Shown here: positions 34,077-42,592 of the stretch, in pieces | Position numbering within the stretch: the first letter of the stretch is position 1 | Layout: every line of letters starts with the position of its first letter | NCBI RefSeq assembly: GCF_030252345.1 | Contig: NZ_CP126980.1 | Coordinates: 953,501-1,017,500 of the forward strand | Direction of reading: 5' to 3' | From: Actinoplanes oblitus | Lineage (GTDB): Bacteria > Actinomycetota > Actinomycetes > Mycobacteriales > Micromonosporaceae | DNA length: 64,000 nucleotides | Notes under the pieces: model-generated | What the model saw: only the letters and a program-made list of their open reading frames with translations | What the model was told of the DNA's origin: nothing | Databases searched by the model: none | Made by a program: the position numbers and the translations under genes

Positions 34077-34730
34077 GTGCAGCCGTGGCCCCGTACCGAA
34101 GAAGAAGCCCGAGCCGTGCAGGACCTGCTGCGCGCCCAGGTCGTCGCCGAGCCGGGCCCCGCGTCCCCGGCGACGGTGGCCGGCCTCGACGTCGCCTACT
34201 CGGCCGACGACGACCGGCTGGCCGCGGCGGTGGTGGTGCTGGACGCGGCGGACCTCACGGTCCGCGACACCGCTGTGGTCAGAGGCAAACCCGCTTTTCC
34301 GTACGTGCCGGGCCTGTTCGCCTTCCGGGAGGTGCCGGCGCTGCTCGACGCCCTCGGCAAGCTGACCGTGCGGCCGGAGGTGCTGATCTGTGACGGGCAC
34401 GGGCTGGCCCACCCGCGCCGGTTCGGGCTCGCCGCGCACCTGGGGGTGCTCACCGGCCTGCCGTCCTTCGGGGTGGGCAAGACCCGGTTGGTCGGCGAGT
34501 GGGCGCCGGTCGGCGAGACGCGAGGCAGCCGGTCGGCGCTCGTCGACGGCGGCGAGCCGGTGGGTGCGGTACTGCGCACCCAGACCGGGGTGAAGCCGGT
34601 GTTCGTCTCGGTCGGGCACCGGATCGACCTGGACACCGCGTGCGCGCTCACGCTGCGGCTGGCCCCGCGGTACCGGCTGCCGGAGACCACCCGGGCGGCC
34701 GATCGGGTCTGCCGTGATCTGCTCGGTTGA
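34077..34730 (+). CDS. nfi: Endonuclease V
   Basis: The product is 217 residues from GTG 34077, with TATGCT (34063-34068) eight bases upstream, so a leaderless start. It nicks DNA one base 3' of deaminated bases such as inosine. Family features are the metal aspartate in VAGLDVAYS, the YVPGLFAFREVP wedge region, the second aspartate in ICDGHGLAHPRRFGLAAHLG, and GVGKTRLVG. It starts 52 bp from the divergent GAF regulator and is otherwise a single gene. Confidence 0.92.
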   Translation: MQPWPRTEEEARAVQDLLRAQVVAEPGPASPATVAGLDVAYSADDDRLAAAVVVLDAADLTVRDTAVVRGKPAFPYVPGLFAFREVPALLDALGKLTVRPEVLICDGHGLAHPRRFGLAAHLGVLTGLPSFGVGKTRLVGEWAPVGETRGSRSALVDGGEPVGAVLRTQTGVKPVFVSVGHRIDLDTACALTLRLAPRYRLPETTRAADRVCRDLLG

Positions 34731-34816
34731 GTGCCGGTCACGCGGTTGAAACCATGCGGCGCGTGCTGCTCCGTTACCCTCGCTCCAAACAGGGCTTTTC
34801 GGTGAGGAGTCAGCGG

Positions 34817-36196
34817 GTGCTGGATCTGTCCCAGATCATCAAGGCGTACGACGTGCGGGGCATCGTCCCTGATCAGTTCAGCGAGCCGGTGGCCCGCGCG
34901 ATCGGCACGGCGTTCGTCGAGATGCTGCGCGAGTCCGGCGACGAGCCCGACCAGATCGTGATCGCGCACGACATGCGGGAGTCCGGTCCCGGCCTGGCCG
35001 CCGCGTTCGCCCGCGGCGTCAACGCGGCCGGCACCGGCGTGATCAACATCGGGCTGGCCTCGACCGACCAGCTGTACTACGCCTCCGGGTCGCTCAACCT
35101 GCCCGGCGCGATGTTCACCGCCAGCCACAACCCGGCGCAGTACAACGGGATCAAGCTGTGCCGGGCCGGCGCCCGCCCGGTGGGGCAGGACAGCGGCCTG
35201 GTGGTGGTCCGGCAGCGGGCCCAGGAGCTGCTGCGCGACCTGAACGCCGAGGCCGACGGCCCGTCCCGGGTCGAGCAGCGCGACCTGCTCGGCGACTACG
35301 CCGCGCACCTGCGCCGGCTGGTCGACCTCAGCGGCATCCGCCCGCTCAAGGTGATCGTGGACGCCGGCAACGGGATGGGCGGGTACACCGTGCCGGCCGT
35401 GCTCGGCGACCAGGTCCTCGACGCGCTGCCGCTGACCATCGTGCCGCTCTTCTTCGAGCTGGACGGCTCGTTCCCGAACCACGAGGCCAACCCGCTGGAC
35501 CCGAAGAACCTGGTGGACCTGCAGAACGCGGTCCGCCAGCAGGGCGCCGACATCGGGCTGGCGTTCGACGGCGACGCGGACCGCTGCTTCGTGATCGACG
35601 AGAACGGCGACCCGGTCTCGCCGTCCGCGATCACCGCGCTGGTCGCCGCCCGCGAGCTGGCCAAGTTCCCGGGCAGTGTGATCATTCACAACCTGATCAC
35701 CTCGGCCGCGGTCCCGGAGATCATCCTGGAGAACGGCGGCAAGCCGATCCGCAGCCGGGTCGGCCACTCGTTCATCAAGGCCGAGATGGCCGATTCCAAC
35801 GCGGTCTTCGGCGGCGAGCACTCGGCGCACTACTACTTCCGGGACTTCTGGTTCGCCGACACCGGCATGCTCGCCGCCATGCACGTGCTGGCCGCGCTCG
35901 GCGGGCAGGACCGGCCGCTCTCCGAGTTCGCCGCGGAGTACGAGCGGTACACCGCGTCCGGTGAGATCAACTCCACGGTGGCCGACGCCGCCGCGAAGAG
36001 CGCCGAGGTGCGCGCCGCCTTCCCGGACGCCCAGGTGGACGATCTGGACGGACTGACCTTCTCGTTCGAGGACGGGTCCTGGTTCAACCTGCGGGCGTCC
36101 AACACGGAGCCGCTGCTGCGCCTGAACGTCGAGGCGGCGGACGCCGCCCGGATGGCCTCGCTCAGGGACCGGGTGCTCGCCATCGTTCGCGGATAG
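34817..36196 (+). CDS. manB: Phosphomannomutase/phosphoglucomutase
   Basis: The product is 459 residues from GTG 34817, preceded by GAGGAG. It interconverts mannose-6-phosphate and mannose-1-phosphate, feeding manC. The phosphoserine loop is TASHNPAQYNGIK, the Mg loop DGDADRC, the sugar-specificity loop GGEHSAHYYFRD and the phosphate-binding loop RASNTEPLLRLNVE. All four domains are present. It begins a same-strand run with Trm112-like, SIS, CDF and manA genes. Confidence 0.94.
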   Translation: MLDLSQIIKAYDVRGIVPDQFSEPVARAIGTAFVEMLRESGDEPDQIVIAHDMRESGPGLAAAFARGVNAAGTGVINIGLASTDQLYYASGSLNLPGAMFTASHNPAQYNGIKLCRAGARPVGQDSGLVVVRQRAQELLRDLNAEADGPSRVEQRDLLGDYAAHLRRLVDLSGIRPLKVIVDAGNGMGGYTVPAVLGDQVLDALPLTIVPLFFELDGSFPNHEANPLDPKNLVDLQNAVRQQGADIGLAFDGDADRCFVIDENGDPVSPSAITALVAARELAKFPGSVIIHNLITSAAVPEIILENGGKPIRSRVGHSFIKAEMADSNAVFGGEHSAHYYFRDFWFADTGMLAAMHVLAALGGQDRPLSEFAAEYERYTASGEINSTVADAAAKSAEVRAAFPDAQVDDLDGLTFSFEDGSWFNLRASNTEPLLRLNVEAADAARMASLRDRVLAIVRG

Positions 36197-36238
36197 GATC
36201 GCGGGGACATGCTTCCGCCGTCATGAAGGAGTAGATCG

Positions 36239-36433
36239 GTGGCGCTCGATCCGCAGTTGCTGGACATCCTGGCCTGCCCGGACACCCATCACGCGCCACT
36301 GGACTACGACGCCGGCGGACAGACGTTGACCTGCACCGAGTGCGGCCGCATCTTCGACATCAAGGACGACATCCCGATCCTCCTCCTCGACGAGGCGCGC
36401 TCTCCGGAGCAGGCCGCTGGGGAGGAGAACTGA
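36239..36433 (+). CDS. Trm112-like small zinc-ribbon protein
   Basis: The product is 64 residues from GTG 36239 with AAGGAG seven bases upstream. It has the Trm112 shape: LLDILACPDTHHAPLDY, then LTCTECGRIFDIKDDIPILL. Eukaryotic Trm112 activates methyltransferases; the bacterial role is unknown. The first knuckle reads CPDTH where the classical motif is CPxC, so only three cysteines remain and His may complete a site. Its TGA shares a base with the ATG of the SIS gene (TGATG), so the two are coupled. Confidence 0.85.
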   Translation: MALDPQLLDILACPDTHHAPLDYDAGGQTLTCTECGRIFDIKDDIPILLLDEARSPEQAAGEEN

Positions 36434-37656
36434 TGGTCAACCCACTCGAGGGCTCGGCCGGCGTCAACGGTCACCGCGTCGCCGACGAGTCACTGCTGAA
36501 CGACGAGAAGTCGATGCTCGGCAACGACCCGGGCGGCATGCTCCGGGCCACCGCCTCGGCCGGCGCCCAGGTCCGCGAGACCGCGGCGCTGGCCGCCGAG
36601 GTCGACCTGAGCATGCTCGCCGACGAGGGCCGGCCGCGCGCCGTCGTGGTGGCCGGCATCGGCACCGCCGGTCTCACCGGCAACATCCTGTCCACCGTCG
36701 CCGGCCCGCGCTGCCCGGTCCCGATCATCGGGCACCGCAGCGCCGGCATCCCCGGCTGGGTCGGCGCGGCCGACGTGGTGATCGCGGTGTCCGCCTCCGG
36801 CCGCAGCCCGGAGGCCCTCGCGGCGGCCGAGGCGGCGGCCCGGCGCGGCGCCCGGCTGGTCGCCATCGGCAACCCGGACTCCGAGCTGGAGGCGGTGGCC
36901 GAGCGGGCCCGCGCCCCGTTCATCGGCGTGCCGCGCCGCGCGCCGGCCCGGGCCACCCTGTGGGGCCTGGCCATCCCGGTGCTGCTGGCCGGTCGCGCGC
37001 TGGGCCTGGTCAAGGTGACCGAGGCGGACATCGCGGAGACCGCCACCCGGCTGGACGCCGACGCCGAGCGCTGCCGTCCGGGCGCCGACTCGTTCGTCAA
37101 CCCGGCCAAGGCGCTCGCCCTCGGCCTGGCCGGCTCGGTGCCGATCGTCTGGGGCTCCTCGCCGCTGGCCACCGTCGCGGCCCGCCGATTCGCCGACACC
37201 CTGGCGGCGAACGCGCGGTACCCGGTGATGGCCGGCGCGCTCGGCGAGGCCGGTCGCGGCCGGGTGGGCCTGCTCGACGGCGTTTTCGGCGGTCTCGCCG
37301 AGGGCTCCCGGGACATCTTCGCCGACCCGGACGACGAGGACGAGGCGGTGACCCGGCTGCGCCTGGTGGTGCTGCGGGACGGCGGTCTCAACCCGGAGGA
37401 CGACGCCGACGAGCCGGTCGCCGTCGAGGAGCGCCGGGCCGACGCCATCCAGACACTCGCCGATCGCCGTGGCGTACGCTGCGACGTGCTCACCGCCGAA
37501 GGCGGTTCGACGTTGGAGCGGCTCGCATCTCTGGTCGCGGTGCCCGACTTCGCGTCGTTGTACCTGGCCCTGGCCCATGGCCTGGACCCGATGGCGGTCC
37601 CGGCGATCAGCGAGATGAAGGAGCTGTCCAACCCGATGCCTGAGGGACTTTCGTGA
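36433..37656 (+). CDS. SIS-domain protein, phosphoglucose/phosphomannose isomerase-like
   Basis: The product is 407 residues. The first SIS lobe has VVVAGIGTAGLTGNIL and VIAVSASGRSPEALAAAEAA, and the second has VPIVWGSSPLATVAARRFADTLAANARYP followed by a large acidic insertion (DPDDEDE). The final EMKELSNPMPEGLS is near the end. Proteins of this type next to manA/manB are usually named bifunctional PGI/PMI-like. Mannose-6-phosphate isomerase would be redundant with manA, so activity is uncertain. The start overlaps the Trm112-like stop and the stop overlaps the CDF start, which suggests tight co-expression. Confidence 0.85.
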   Translation: MVNPLEGSAGVNGHRVADESLLNDEKSMLGNDPGGMLRATASAGAQVRETAALAAEVDLSMLADEGRPRAVVVAGIGTAGLTGNILSTVAGPRCPVPIIGHRSAGIPGWVGAADVVIAVSASGRSPEALAAAEAAARRGARLVAIGNPDSELEAVAERARAPFIGVPRRAPARATLWGLAIPVLLAGRALGLVKVTEADIAETATRLDADAERCRPGADSFVNPAKALALGLAGSVPIVWGSSPLATVAARRFADTLAANARYPVMAGALGEAGRGRVGLLDGVFGGLAEGSRDIFADPDDEDEAVTRLRLVVLRDGGLNPEDDADEPVAVEERRADAIQTLADRRGVRCDVLTAEGGSTLERLASLVAVPDFASLYLALAHGLDPMAVPAISEMKELSNPMPEGLS

Positions 37657-38615
37657 GCGCTGAGGGCGGTACCAAGGCGATCATCGCGGCGCTCAGCGCC
37701 AACCTGGGAATCGCGGTCACCAAGTTCGGCGCCTGGTTCCTGACCGGGTCGTCGTCGATGCTGGCCGAGGCGATTCACTCGGTGGCCGACTCCGGCAACC
37801 AGCTGCTGCTGCTGGTCGGCGGCAAGCAGTCGCAGAAGAAGGCCACCCCGGAACACCCCTTCGGGTACGGGCGGGAGCGCTACATCTACGCGTTCATCGT
37901 CTCCATCGTGCTGTTCAGCGTGGGTGGGCTGTTCGCGCTCTACGAGGCGTACCACAAGATCCGGCACCCGGAGCCCATCGAGAGCTGGAAATGGGTTCCG
38001 GTCGCCGTGCTGGTGGTGGCGATCGCGCTGGAGAGCTATTCGTTCTACACCGCGATCACCGAGTCGAACCGGACCCGCGGCAAGACCTCCTGGGTGGACT
38101 ACGTCCGCCGGGCGAAGGCGCCGGAGCTCCCGGTGGTGCTGCTGGAGGACGCCGGCGCCCTGGTTGGCCTGGTCCTCGCCCTGTTCGGCGTGGGGCTCAC
38201 CCTGATCACCGGCGACGGGGTCTGGGACGGCATCGGCACCGCGGCGATCGGCATCCTGCTGGTGGCGATCGCCGCCATCCTGGCGGTGGAGACCAAGAGC
38301 CTGCTGATCGGCGAGGGCGCCAACCCGGAGACGGTCACCCGGATCGAGAAAGCGGTGCTCTCCGGCAACGGCATCGAGCGGATCATCCACATGAAGACGC
38401 TGCACCTCGGCCCCGAGGAGCTGCTCGTCGCCATGAAGATCGCGGTGCCGCGGACCGAGCGCGCCGACGAGGTGGCCCGGCACATCGACGAGACCGAGGT
38501 GCGGATCCGCGAGGCGGTCCCGATCGCCCGGGTGATCTACATCGAGCCGGACATCTACCGGGTCCGGGAAACGTCGGACAGCGGCGTGACCTCGGCACCA
38601 CCCGCCACTGCCTGA
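37653..38615 (+). CDS. Cation diffusion facilitator (CDF) family transporter
   Basis: The product is 320 residues from a GTG that overlaps the SIS stop by four bases. Transmembrane metal-site sequence LAEAIHSVADSGNQ (H-x3-D) is followed by HPFGYGRERYIYAF and about five to six helices, then a cytoplasmic domain (MKTLHLGPEELLVAMKIAV). CDF proteins exchange Zn2+, Fe2+ or similar for protons. Coupling to the mannose genes may reflect the zinc need of ManA and the Trm112-like protein, but that is a guess. It ends 20 bp before manA. Confidence 0.9.
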   Translation: MSAEGGTKAIIAALSANLGIAVTKFGAWFLTGSSSMLAEAIHSVADSGNQLLLLVGGKQSQKKATPEHPFGYGRERYIYAFIVSIVLFSVGGLFALYEAYHKIRHPEPIESWKWVPVAVLVVAIALESYSFYTAITESNRTRGKTSWVDYVRRAKAPELPVVLLEDAGALVGLVLALFGVGLTLITGDGVWDGIGTAAIGILLVAIAAILAVETKSLLIGEGANPETVTRIEKAVLSGNGIERIIHMKTLHLGPEELLVAMKIAVPRTERADEVARHIDETEVRIREAVPIARVIYIEPDIYRVRETSDSGVTSAPPATA

Positions 38616-38635
38616 CAACTGCTAATTTGCCGGGT

Positions 38636-39820
38636 ATGACCGTGTACCCGTTGACCGGAGTGATCCGGCCGTACGCCTGGGGCTCCCGGACCGCGATCGC
38701 CGAGCTGCAGGGCCGCCCGACCCCGACCGAGGGGCCCGAGGCGGAACTGTGGCTCGGCGCGCATCCGGGCGACCCGTCCACAGTGCCGGGCCCGGACGGG
38801 CCGGTCACCCTGCTCGACCTGATCGCCGGTGATCCGGCCGGGCAGCTCGGCGCGGGCGTCGCGGAGCGCTTCGGGGCGCGGCTGCCGTACCTGATGAAGG
38901 TGCTGGCGGCCGGCGCCCCACTGTCGTTGCAGGCCCACCCGGATCTGAAGTACGCCACCGAGGCGTTCGCCCGGCAGGAGGCGGATCCGGCGCTGCCGAA
39001 GAACTACACCGACGCCAACCACAAGCCGGAGATGCTCGTCGCGCTCACCCCGTTCGACGCGCTCTGCGGGTTCCGGCCGGCTGAGGTGGCCGCGGAGGTG
39101 CTGGCCGGACTGGACGTGCCGCGGCTGGAGCCGGTGGTCGGCGTGCTGCGGGCCGGGGAGCTGTCCGAGGCGGTCCGGCTGCTGCTCAGCTGGCCGGCCG
39201 AGGACCGTGGGGCGCTGATCGACGCCGTGGTCGCGGCGGCCTCGGCGCAACCGGCCGATCATCGGCACGCCGAGTCGTACCGGCTGGCGACCGACCTGGC
39301 CGGGCACTATCCCGGCGATCCCGGGGTGCTGGTCGCGCTGCTGCTCAATCTGGTGCACCTGGCGCCCGGCGAGGCGATCTGGATGCCGGCCGGGAACCTG
39401 CACGCGTACCTGGGCGGGATGGGCGTCGAGCTGATGGCGGCCAGCGACAACGTGCTGCGCGGCGGGCTGACGCCGAAGCGGGTGGACGTGGCGGAACTGC
39501 TCAAGGTGCTCCGCTTCGAGACGCTCGACGATCCGTTGCTGCACGGTGCCGAGGTGGCGCCGGGGGTGACGTCCTGGCGGGTACCGGTGCCGGACTTCGA
39601 GATGTTCCGGATCGAGCTGACCGGCGACCGGCCGCCGGTGCGGCTGCCGGGCCGGGGGCCGCGGATCGTCCTGGGGGTGGCCGGGGACGTGCACGTGGGG
39701 GAGGAGCACGGGGTTCCGGTGACGCTCCAGCCCGGTACGGCGGCGTACGCACCGGACGCCGCGGGTCCGCTGACCGCCGCAGGCTTGGGTGTCGTCTTCG
39801 TGGCTGCCGTTCCGGACTGA
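38636..39820 (+). CDS. manA: Mannose-6-phosphate isomerase, class I
   Basis: The product is 394 residues. It converts fructose-6-phosphate to mannose-6-phosphate with one Zn2+. The N-terminal IRPYAWGSRTAIAELQG, the zinc-site QAHPD, NHKPEMLVALTPFDALCGFRP and the late PAGNLHAYLGGMGVELMAASDNVLRGGLTPK are diagnostic. TAATTT (38623-38628) lies seven bases before the ATG, so a leaderless promoter of its own is likely. With manB and manC it completes fructose-6-phosphate to GDP-mannose. A hairpin terminator follows 15 bp after the stop. Confidence 0.95.
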   Translation: MTVYPLTGVIRPYAWGSRTAIAELQGRPTPTEGPEAELWLGAHPGDPSTVPGPDGPVTLLDLIAGDPAGQLGAGVAERFGARLPYLMKVLAAGAPLSLQAHPDLKYATEAFARQEADPALPKNYTDANHKPEMLVALTPFDALCGFRPAEVAAEVLAGLDVPRLEPVVGVLRAGELSEAVRLLLSWPAEDRGALIDAVVAAASAQPADHRHAESYRLATDLAGHYPGDPGVLVALLLNLVHLAPGEAIWMPAGNLHAYLGGMGVELMAASDNVLRGGLTPKRVDVAELLKVLRFETLDDPLLHGAEVAPGVTSWRVPVPDFEMFRIELTGDRPPVRLPGRGPRIVLGVAGDVHVGEEHGVPVTLQPGTAAYAPDAAGPLTAAGLGVVFVAAVPD

Positions 39821-39834
39821 GTTCGTTCGCTTCG

Positions 39835-39870
39835 CGGAGGCACGGGTGTCCCGCGGGACCTGTGCCTCCG
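39835..39870 (+). terminator. manA terminator hairpin
   Basis: CGGAGGCAC (39835-39843) pairs with GTGCCTCCG (39862-39870), extended inward by GGGT against ACCT with one G-U pair. No U-tract follows. Confidence 0.6.
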
Positions 39871-41264
39871 CTGCTTTGGCCGCGCCCGTCGGGGAGCGGC
39901 CTCGCGCCTTGTTCAGCTCCTCGCTGCGGCGCTGGTCTGCTGCGGCCGTCCACCGAGGCTTGTCCCCGGATCTGGTTGCCGAGAGCAAGTCCTGGCCGTT
40001 TTCGGACGAGCCACGCCCGAAATTTCTGCAAATAGCTTGACATAGCATGTGCGGAGTGTGAATCTATAAACACGCAGCGTCATTGGTGATCGGGGGGTCC
40101 CACGGACGCGCGCGGTACCAAACCGGGGGGATGAACGGGGCGGCGAGTTTCGACTCGTCGCCCCGTTCGCTATCCGCTCCAGCAGTCTCCGGGCTGTCCG
40201 CCTCGGCTGTCCCGGCTATCCGCGCCGGATGTGCCTTCGGGTCTCCGCCTCGTGGGTCTCCTCGTGGGTCGCCCGTTGCCGTTCCCTGTCGCCGGGATCG
40301 TCGCCATTTCTTCACGGCCCTTGCCGGGTGTATCCGTCTGGCGAGGGGGAGGCGCATGCGCGTGCCGTGTCCCTTCCCGGCCGGATAGCCGACGTTTGGG
40401 CCGGATAGGCGTTTTGCTGAGGCGCGCTCGGACTCGGTATCGCGGACCGCGGCGCCGGTTCCTGCTGGCTCGGCAGCCGTGGACTCGGCCGCCCATCCGC
40501 GGCGTCCTGCGTGCGTTTTCGGTCATCAGCAGTGCGCTTGGGCGTTTCAGTTCACCCGCGCAGGCGCGCGTCTCGCGCCATCCGGGACGGCGACGGTTCC
40601 GTGCCGGGCCGGTGCGGCTCCCTGGGCGGGGGCCAGGTGCTTTCGAGCCGGGCCGGAAATGGCGGATTCCCGGACGGGGTGGGAAATACTATCGTGCGGC
40701 GCTTCTGGGTAAGCCGGAAATGCCGCCGTATGGGGCGCATCCCCGGATGGGTGCGAAATGCCGCTGTGTGGCGCCCTGGGGGCGGGCCGAAATGCCCCTC
40801 GTTGGGCGCTTCTGGTTGCCCGGAAAGTGGCTCCTCGGGGCTTCGTCGGCCGGCGCGCCAATGACGTACCAAAAGCCTCTGATGTCTTTGTGGCGGAGTC
40901 GCGGTCCCGGGCCGCCGGGCGGCGCTCGATGCGTCGCGGGCCCGCGGGGACCCCCGCAAGCACGGACAATCCCCGAAAAGCCGCCCCCGGCCCCGCGCCG
41001 AAACGCCCGACCTCCCGGTTCACCTGTACGGATGACTAGGCGCTGCCGAGATCGATGGGCGAGGCGGCCCGTAACGAGCCGATGAGATTCGGTCATCGGG
41101 CCGTCGTGCGGTCACCTGACAAGCCCGCTACCAGCGCGTCGATTGGCGCGAGGTGACTGCCGTCACCACGCAACGACGGCCGTCATCGCCGGAAACGGGC
41201 GCTGCGGGTCCGCCGAGCGGGAACGGACAAGTCGCGCCCTTTCCCTGCTGATCGGCCATGCAAC
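39871..41264. repeat. 1.4-kb gap without a supportable gene; degenerate 34-bp repeat inside
   Basis: No ORF here has a start signal, a family match or sensible composition. Between 40656 and 40850 a degenerate unit starting GAAATGCC recurs at 40656, 40683, 40717, 40755, 40789 and 40823 (as GAAAG), with spacings 27, 34, 38, 34 and 34. The segment TGGGCGCTTCTGG is shared by two units. It looks like an old, decayed tandem array. Confidence 0.55.
40133..40168. other. 16-bp hairpin with TTCG loop in a gene desert
   Basis: GAACGGGGCGGCGAGT (40133-40148) pairs with ACTCGTCGCCCCGTTC (40153-40168) with one G-T pair, closed by the tetraloop TTCG. A TTGACA (40037-40042) and a TATAAA (40065-40070) lie upstream but are 22 bases apart, too far for a standard promoter. 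It could be a stable transcript end or part of a small RNA. It is not a tRNA. Confidence 0.4.
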
Positions 41265-41295
41265 TTGCAATCGGCCATTGATGCGCCGATATGGT
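41265..41295 (+). promoter_or_regulatory. Leaderless promoter of the DUF5753 regulator
   Basis: TTGCAA (41265-41270) and TATGGT (41290-41295) with a 19-base spacer. The -10 ends six bases before GTG 41302, so the start codon coincides with the expected transcription start. Confidence 0.5.
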
Positions 41296-41301
41296 GGCTC
41301 C

Positions 41302-42153
41302 GTGGCGAGGCCGACATCGACAGCGCGCCGGGAACTCGGCGGCGAATTGCGCCGGCTCCGTGGCGAGCGCCGGGCGGTGGATGTGGCGACCGCGCTGGGC
41401 TGGTCGGAGTCGAAGCTGAGCCGGATCGAGACGGCGCACACCGGGATCACCGAGGCGGACCTGGACCGCCTGCTCACCCTCTACGGGGTGCTGGTGGAGG
41501 ACCGCGGCCGCCTGCGTGACCTGGCCCGCCGCGGCCGGGCCCGGGCCTGGTGGACGCCGTACCGCTCGTCGATGCCGGATCCCTACGACGAGTACCTGGC
41601 GCTCGAGGCCGACGCCGTCCTGATCTCGCAGTGGGAGGCCCAGGTCATGCCGGGCCTGTTGCAGACCGACGAGTACGCCCGCGCGGTGATCGAGACCGGC
41701 GCCGACATCGACGACGCGGAGGTCATCCAGCGCCGTCTGGACGTGCGGATGGGCCGCCCCGAGCGGTTCTTCCGCAAGGATTCCGAGGCCCGCCTCAACG
41801 TGGTCCTCGACCAGGGCGTGCTGATGCGCGAGGTGGGCGGCCGGGAGGTGCTGGTCCGGCAGCTGCAGCGGCTGCTCGAGGCCACCGAGCAGCCCGGCGT
41901 CGAGGTGCTGATCCTGCCGTTCGAGGCCGGGGCGCACGCCGGGCTGACCGAGTCGTTCCTGGTCCTGGAGTTCGGTGAGGGTACGCGCAACCCGGTGGTG
42001 CACTCCGAAGGGCTGACCGGTGGTCACTTCCGGGTGAAGCCGGAGGAGATCGACGTGTACCAGGAAGCCTTCGATGACCTGCGGGAACGCGCTTTGTCGA
42101 AAGAACAGAGCCGAACGGTCATCGCTGAGTCGAGGGATCGTTTGGCTCGCTGA
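41302..42153 (+). CDS. HTH regulator with DUF5753 domain
   Basis: The product is 283 residues from GTG 41302; an ATG at 41281 would add seven. Residues about 5-65 form a XRE-type HTH (ELGGELRRLRGERRAVDVATALGWSESKLSRIETAH, read in parts). The rest is DUF5753, with SQWEAQVMPGLLQTDEYARAV, VVLDQGVLMREVGG and VEVLILPFEAGAHAG. This is the pattern of the WhiJ-like regulators abundant in streptomycetes and relatives, which pair with a DUF397 protein, as here 50 bp downstream. Such pairs modulate development or secondary metabolism. The ligand is unknown. Confidence 0.9.
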   Translation: MARPTSTARRELGGELRRLRGERRAVDVATALGWSESKLSRIETAHTGITEADLDRLLTLYGVLVEDRGRLRDLARRGRARAWWTPYRSSMPDPYDEYLALEADAVLISQWEAQVMPGLLQTDEYARAVIETGADIDDAEVIQRRLDVRMGRPERFFRKDSEARLNVVLDQGVLMREVGGREVLVRQLQRLLEATEQPGVEVLILPFEAGAHAGLTESFLVLEFGEGTRNPVVHSEGLTGGHFRVKPEEIDVYQEAFDDLRERALSKEQSRTVIAESRDRLAR

Positions 42154-42203
42154 GCGCCTGCGGTGGGTTCCAATGGAGAGGCATTTCCAGGGAAGGAGAA
42201 ACC

Positions 42204-42407
42204 ATGCAGGACGCCACGATCACTTGGCGTAAGAGCAGCCGGAGTGGCGCTGCTGGGCATTGTGTCGAGGTCGCCAACACTCCGGTATCGGTTCTGGTGC
42301 GCGACTCCAAGGACGCCACCGGGCCGATGCTCAGCTTCGACACACGGGACTGGACCGGTTTCATCGCCGGAGTCCGAGCAGGAGAGTTCGACCGGCCCGG
42401 CGCGTAA
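42204..42407 (+). CDS. DUF397 protein, partner of the DUF5753 regulator
   Basis: The product is 67 residues from ATG 42204 behind GGAAGGAGAAACC. The conserved phrases ITWRKSSRSGAAGHCVEVA and VLVRDSKDATGPMLSF with DWTGFIAGVRAGEFD identify DUF397. In WhiJ-type systems the small partner is thought to control the regulator. A strong terminator follows 28 bp after the stop, so the pair is a two-gene transcription unit. Confidence 0.92.
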   Translation: MQDATITWRKSSRSGAAGHCVEVANTPVSVLVRDSKDATGPMLSFDTRDWTGFIAGVRAGEFDRPGA

Positions 42408-42434
42408 TCCTCGGGCTCATCGAATTGCGCGCCA

Positions 42435-42465
42435 CGGGCGGTCCCGGACCGGGACCGCCCGTTTT
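42435..42465 (+). terminator. Terminator of the DUF5753/DUF397 unit
   Basis: CGGGCGGTCCCGG (42435-42447) and CCGGGACCGCCCG (42449-42461) form a 13-bp perfect repeat, with TTTT at 42462-42465. Confidence 0.85.
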
Positions 42466-42592
42466 CACGCCCTCACCGAGGGTTTCCGGGTCCTCACGGC
42501 CTTCTGAGAAAGGTGCGTTTTCGCGTAGGCTGCCGGGCAAGATCGCCCCCAGGTAGCGCGGGGGCCGGGAGGACAGTGCAATATTGGACCGC

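Noticed and set aside
40133..40168. tRNA gene
   Set aside because: There is only one long stem with a four-base loop, and no cloverleaf, T-arm or anticodon arm.
40231..41085. 284-codon plus-strand frame in the manA-DUF5753 gap
   Set aside because: The translation is Arg/Pro/Gly-rich without motifs, crosses a 34-bp repeat array (not a multiple of three) and has no start signal.
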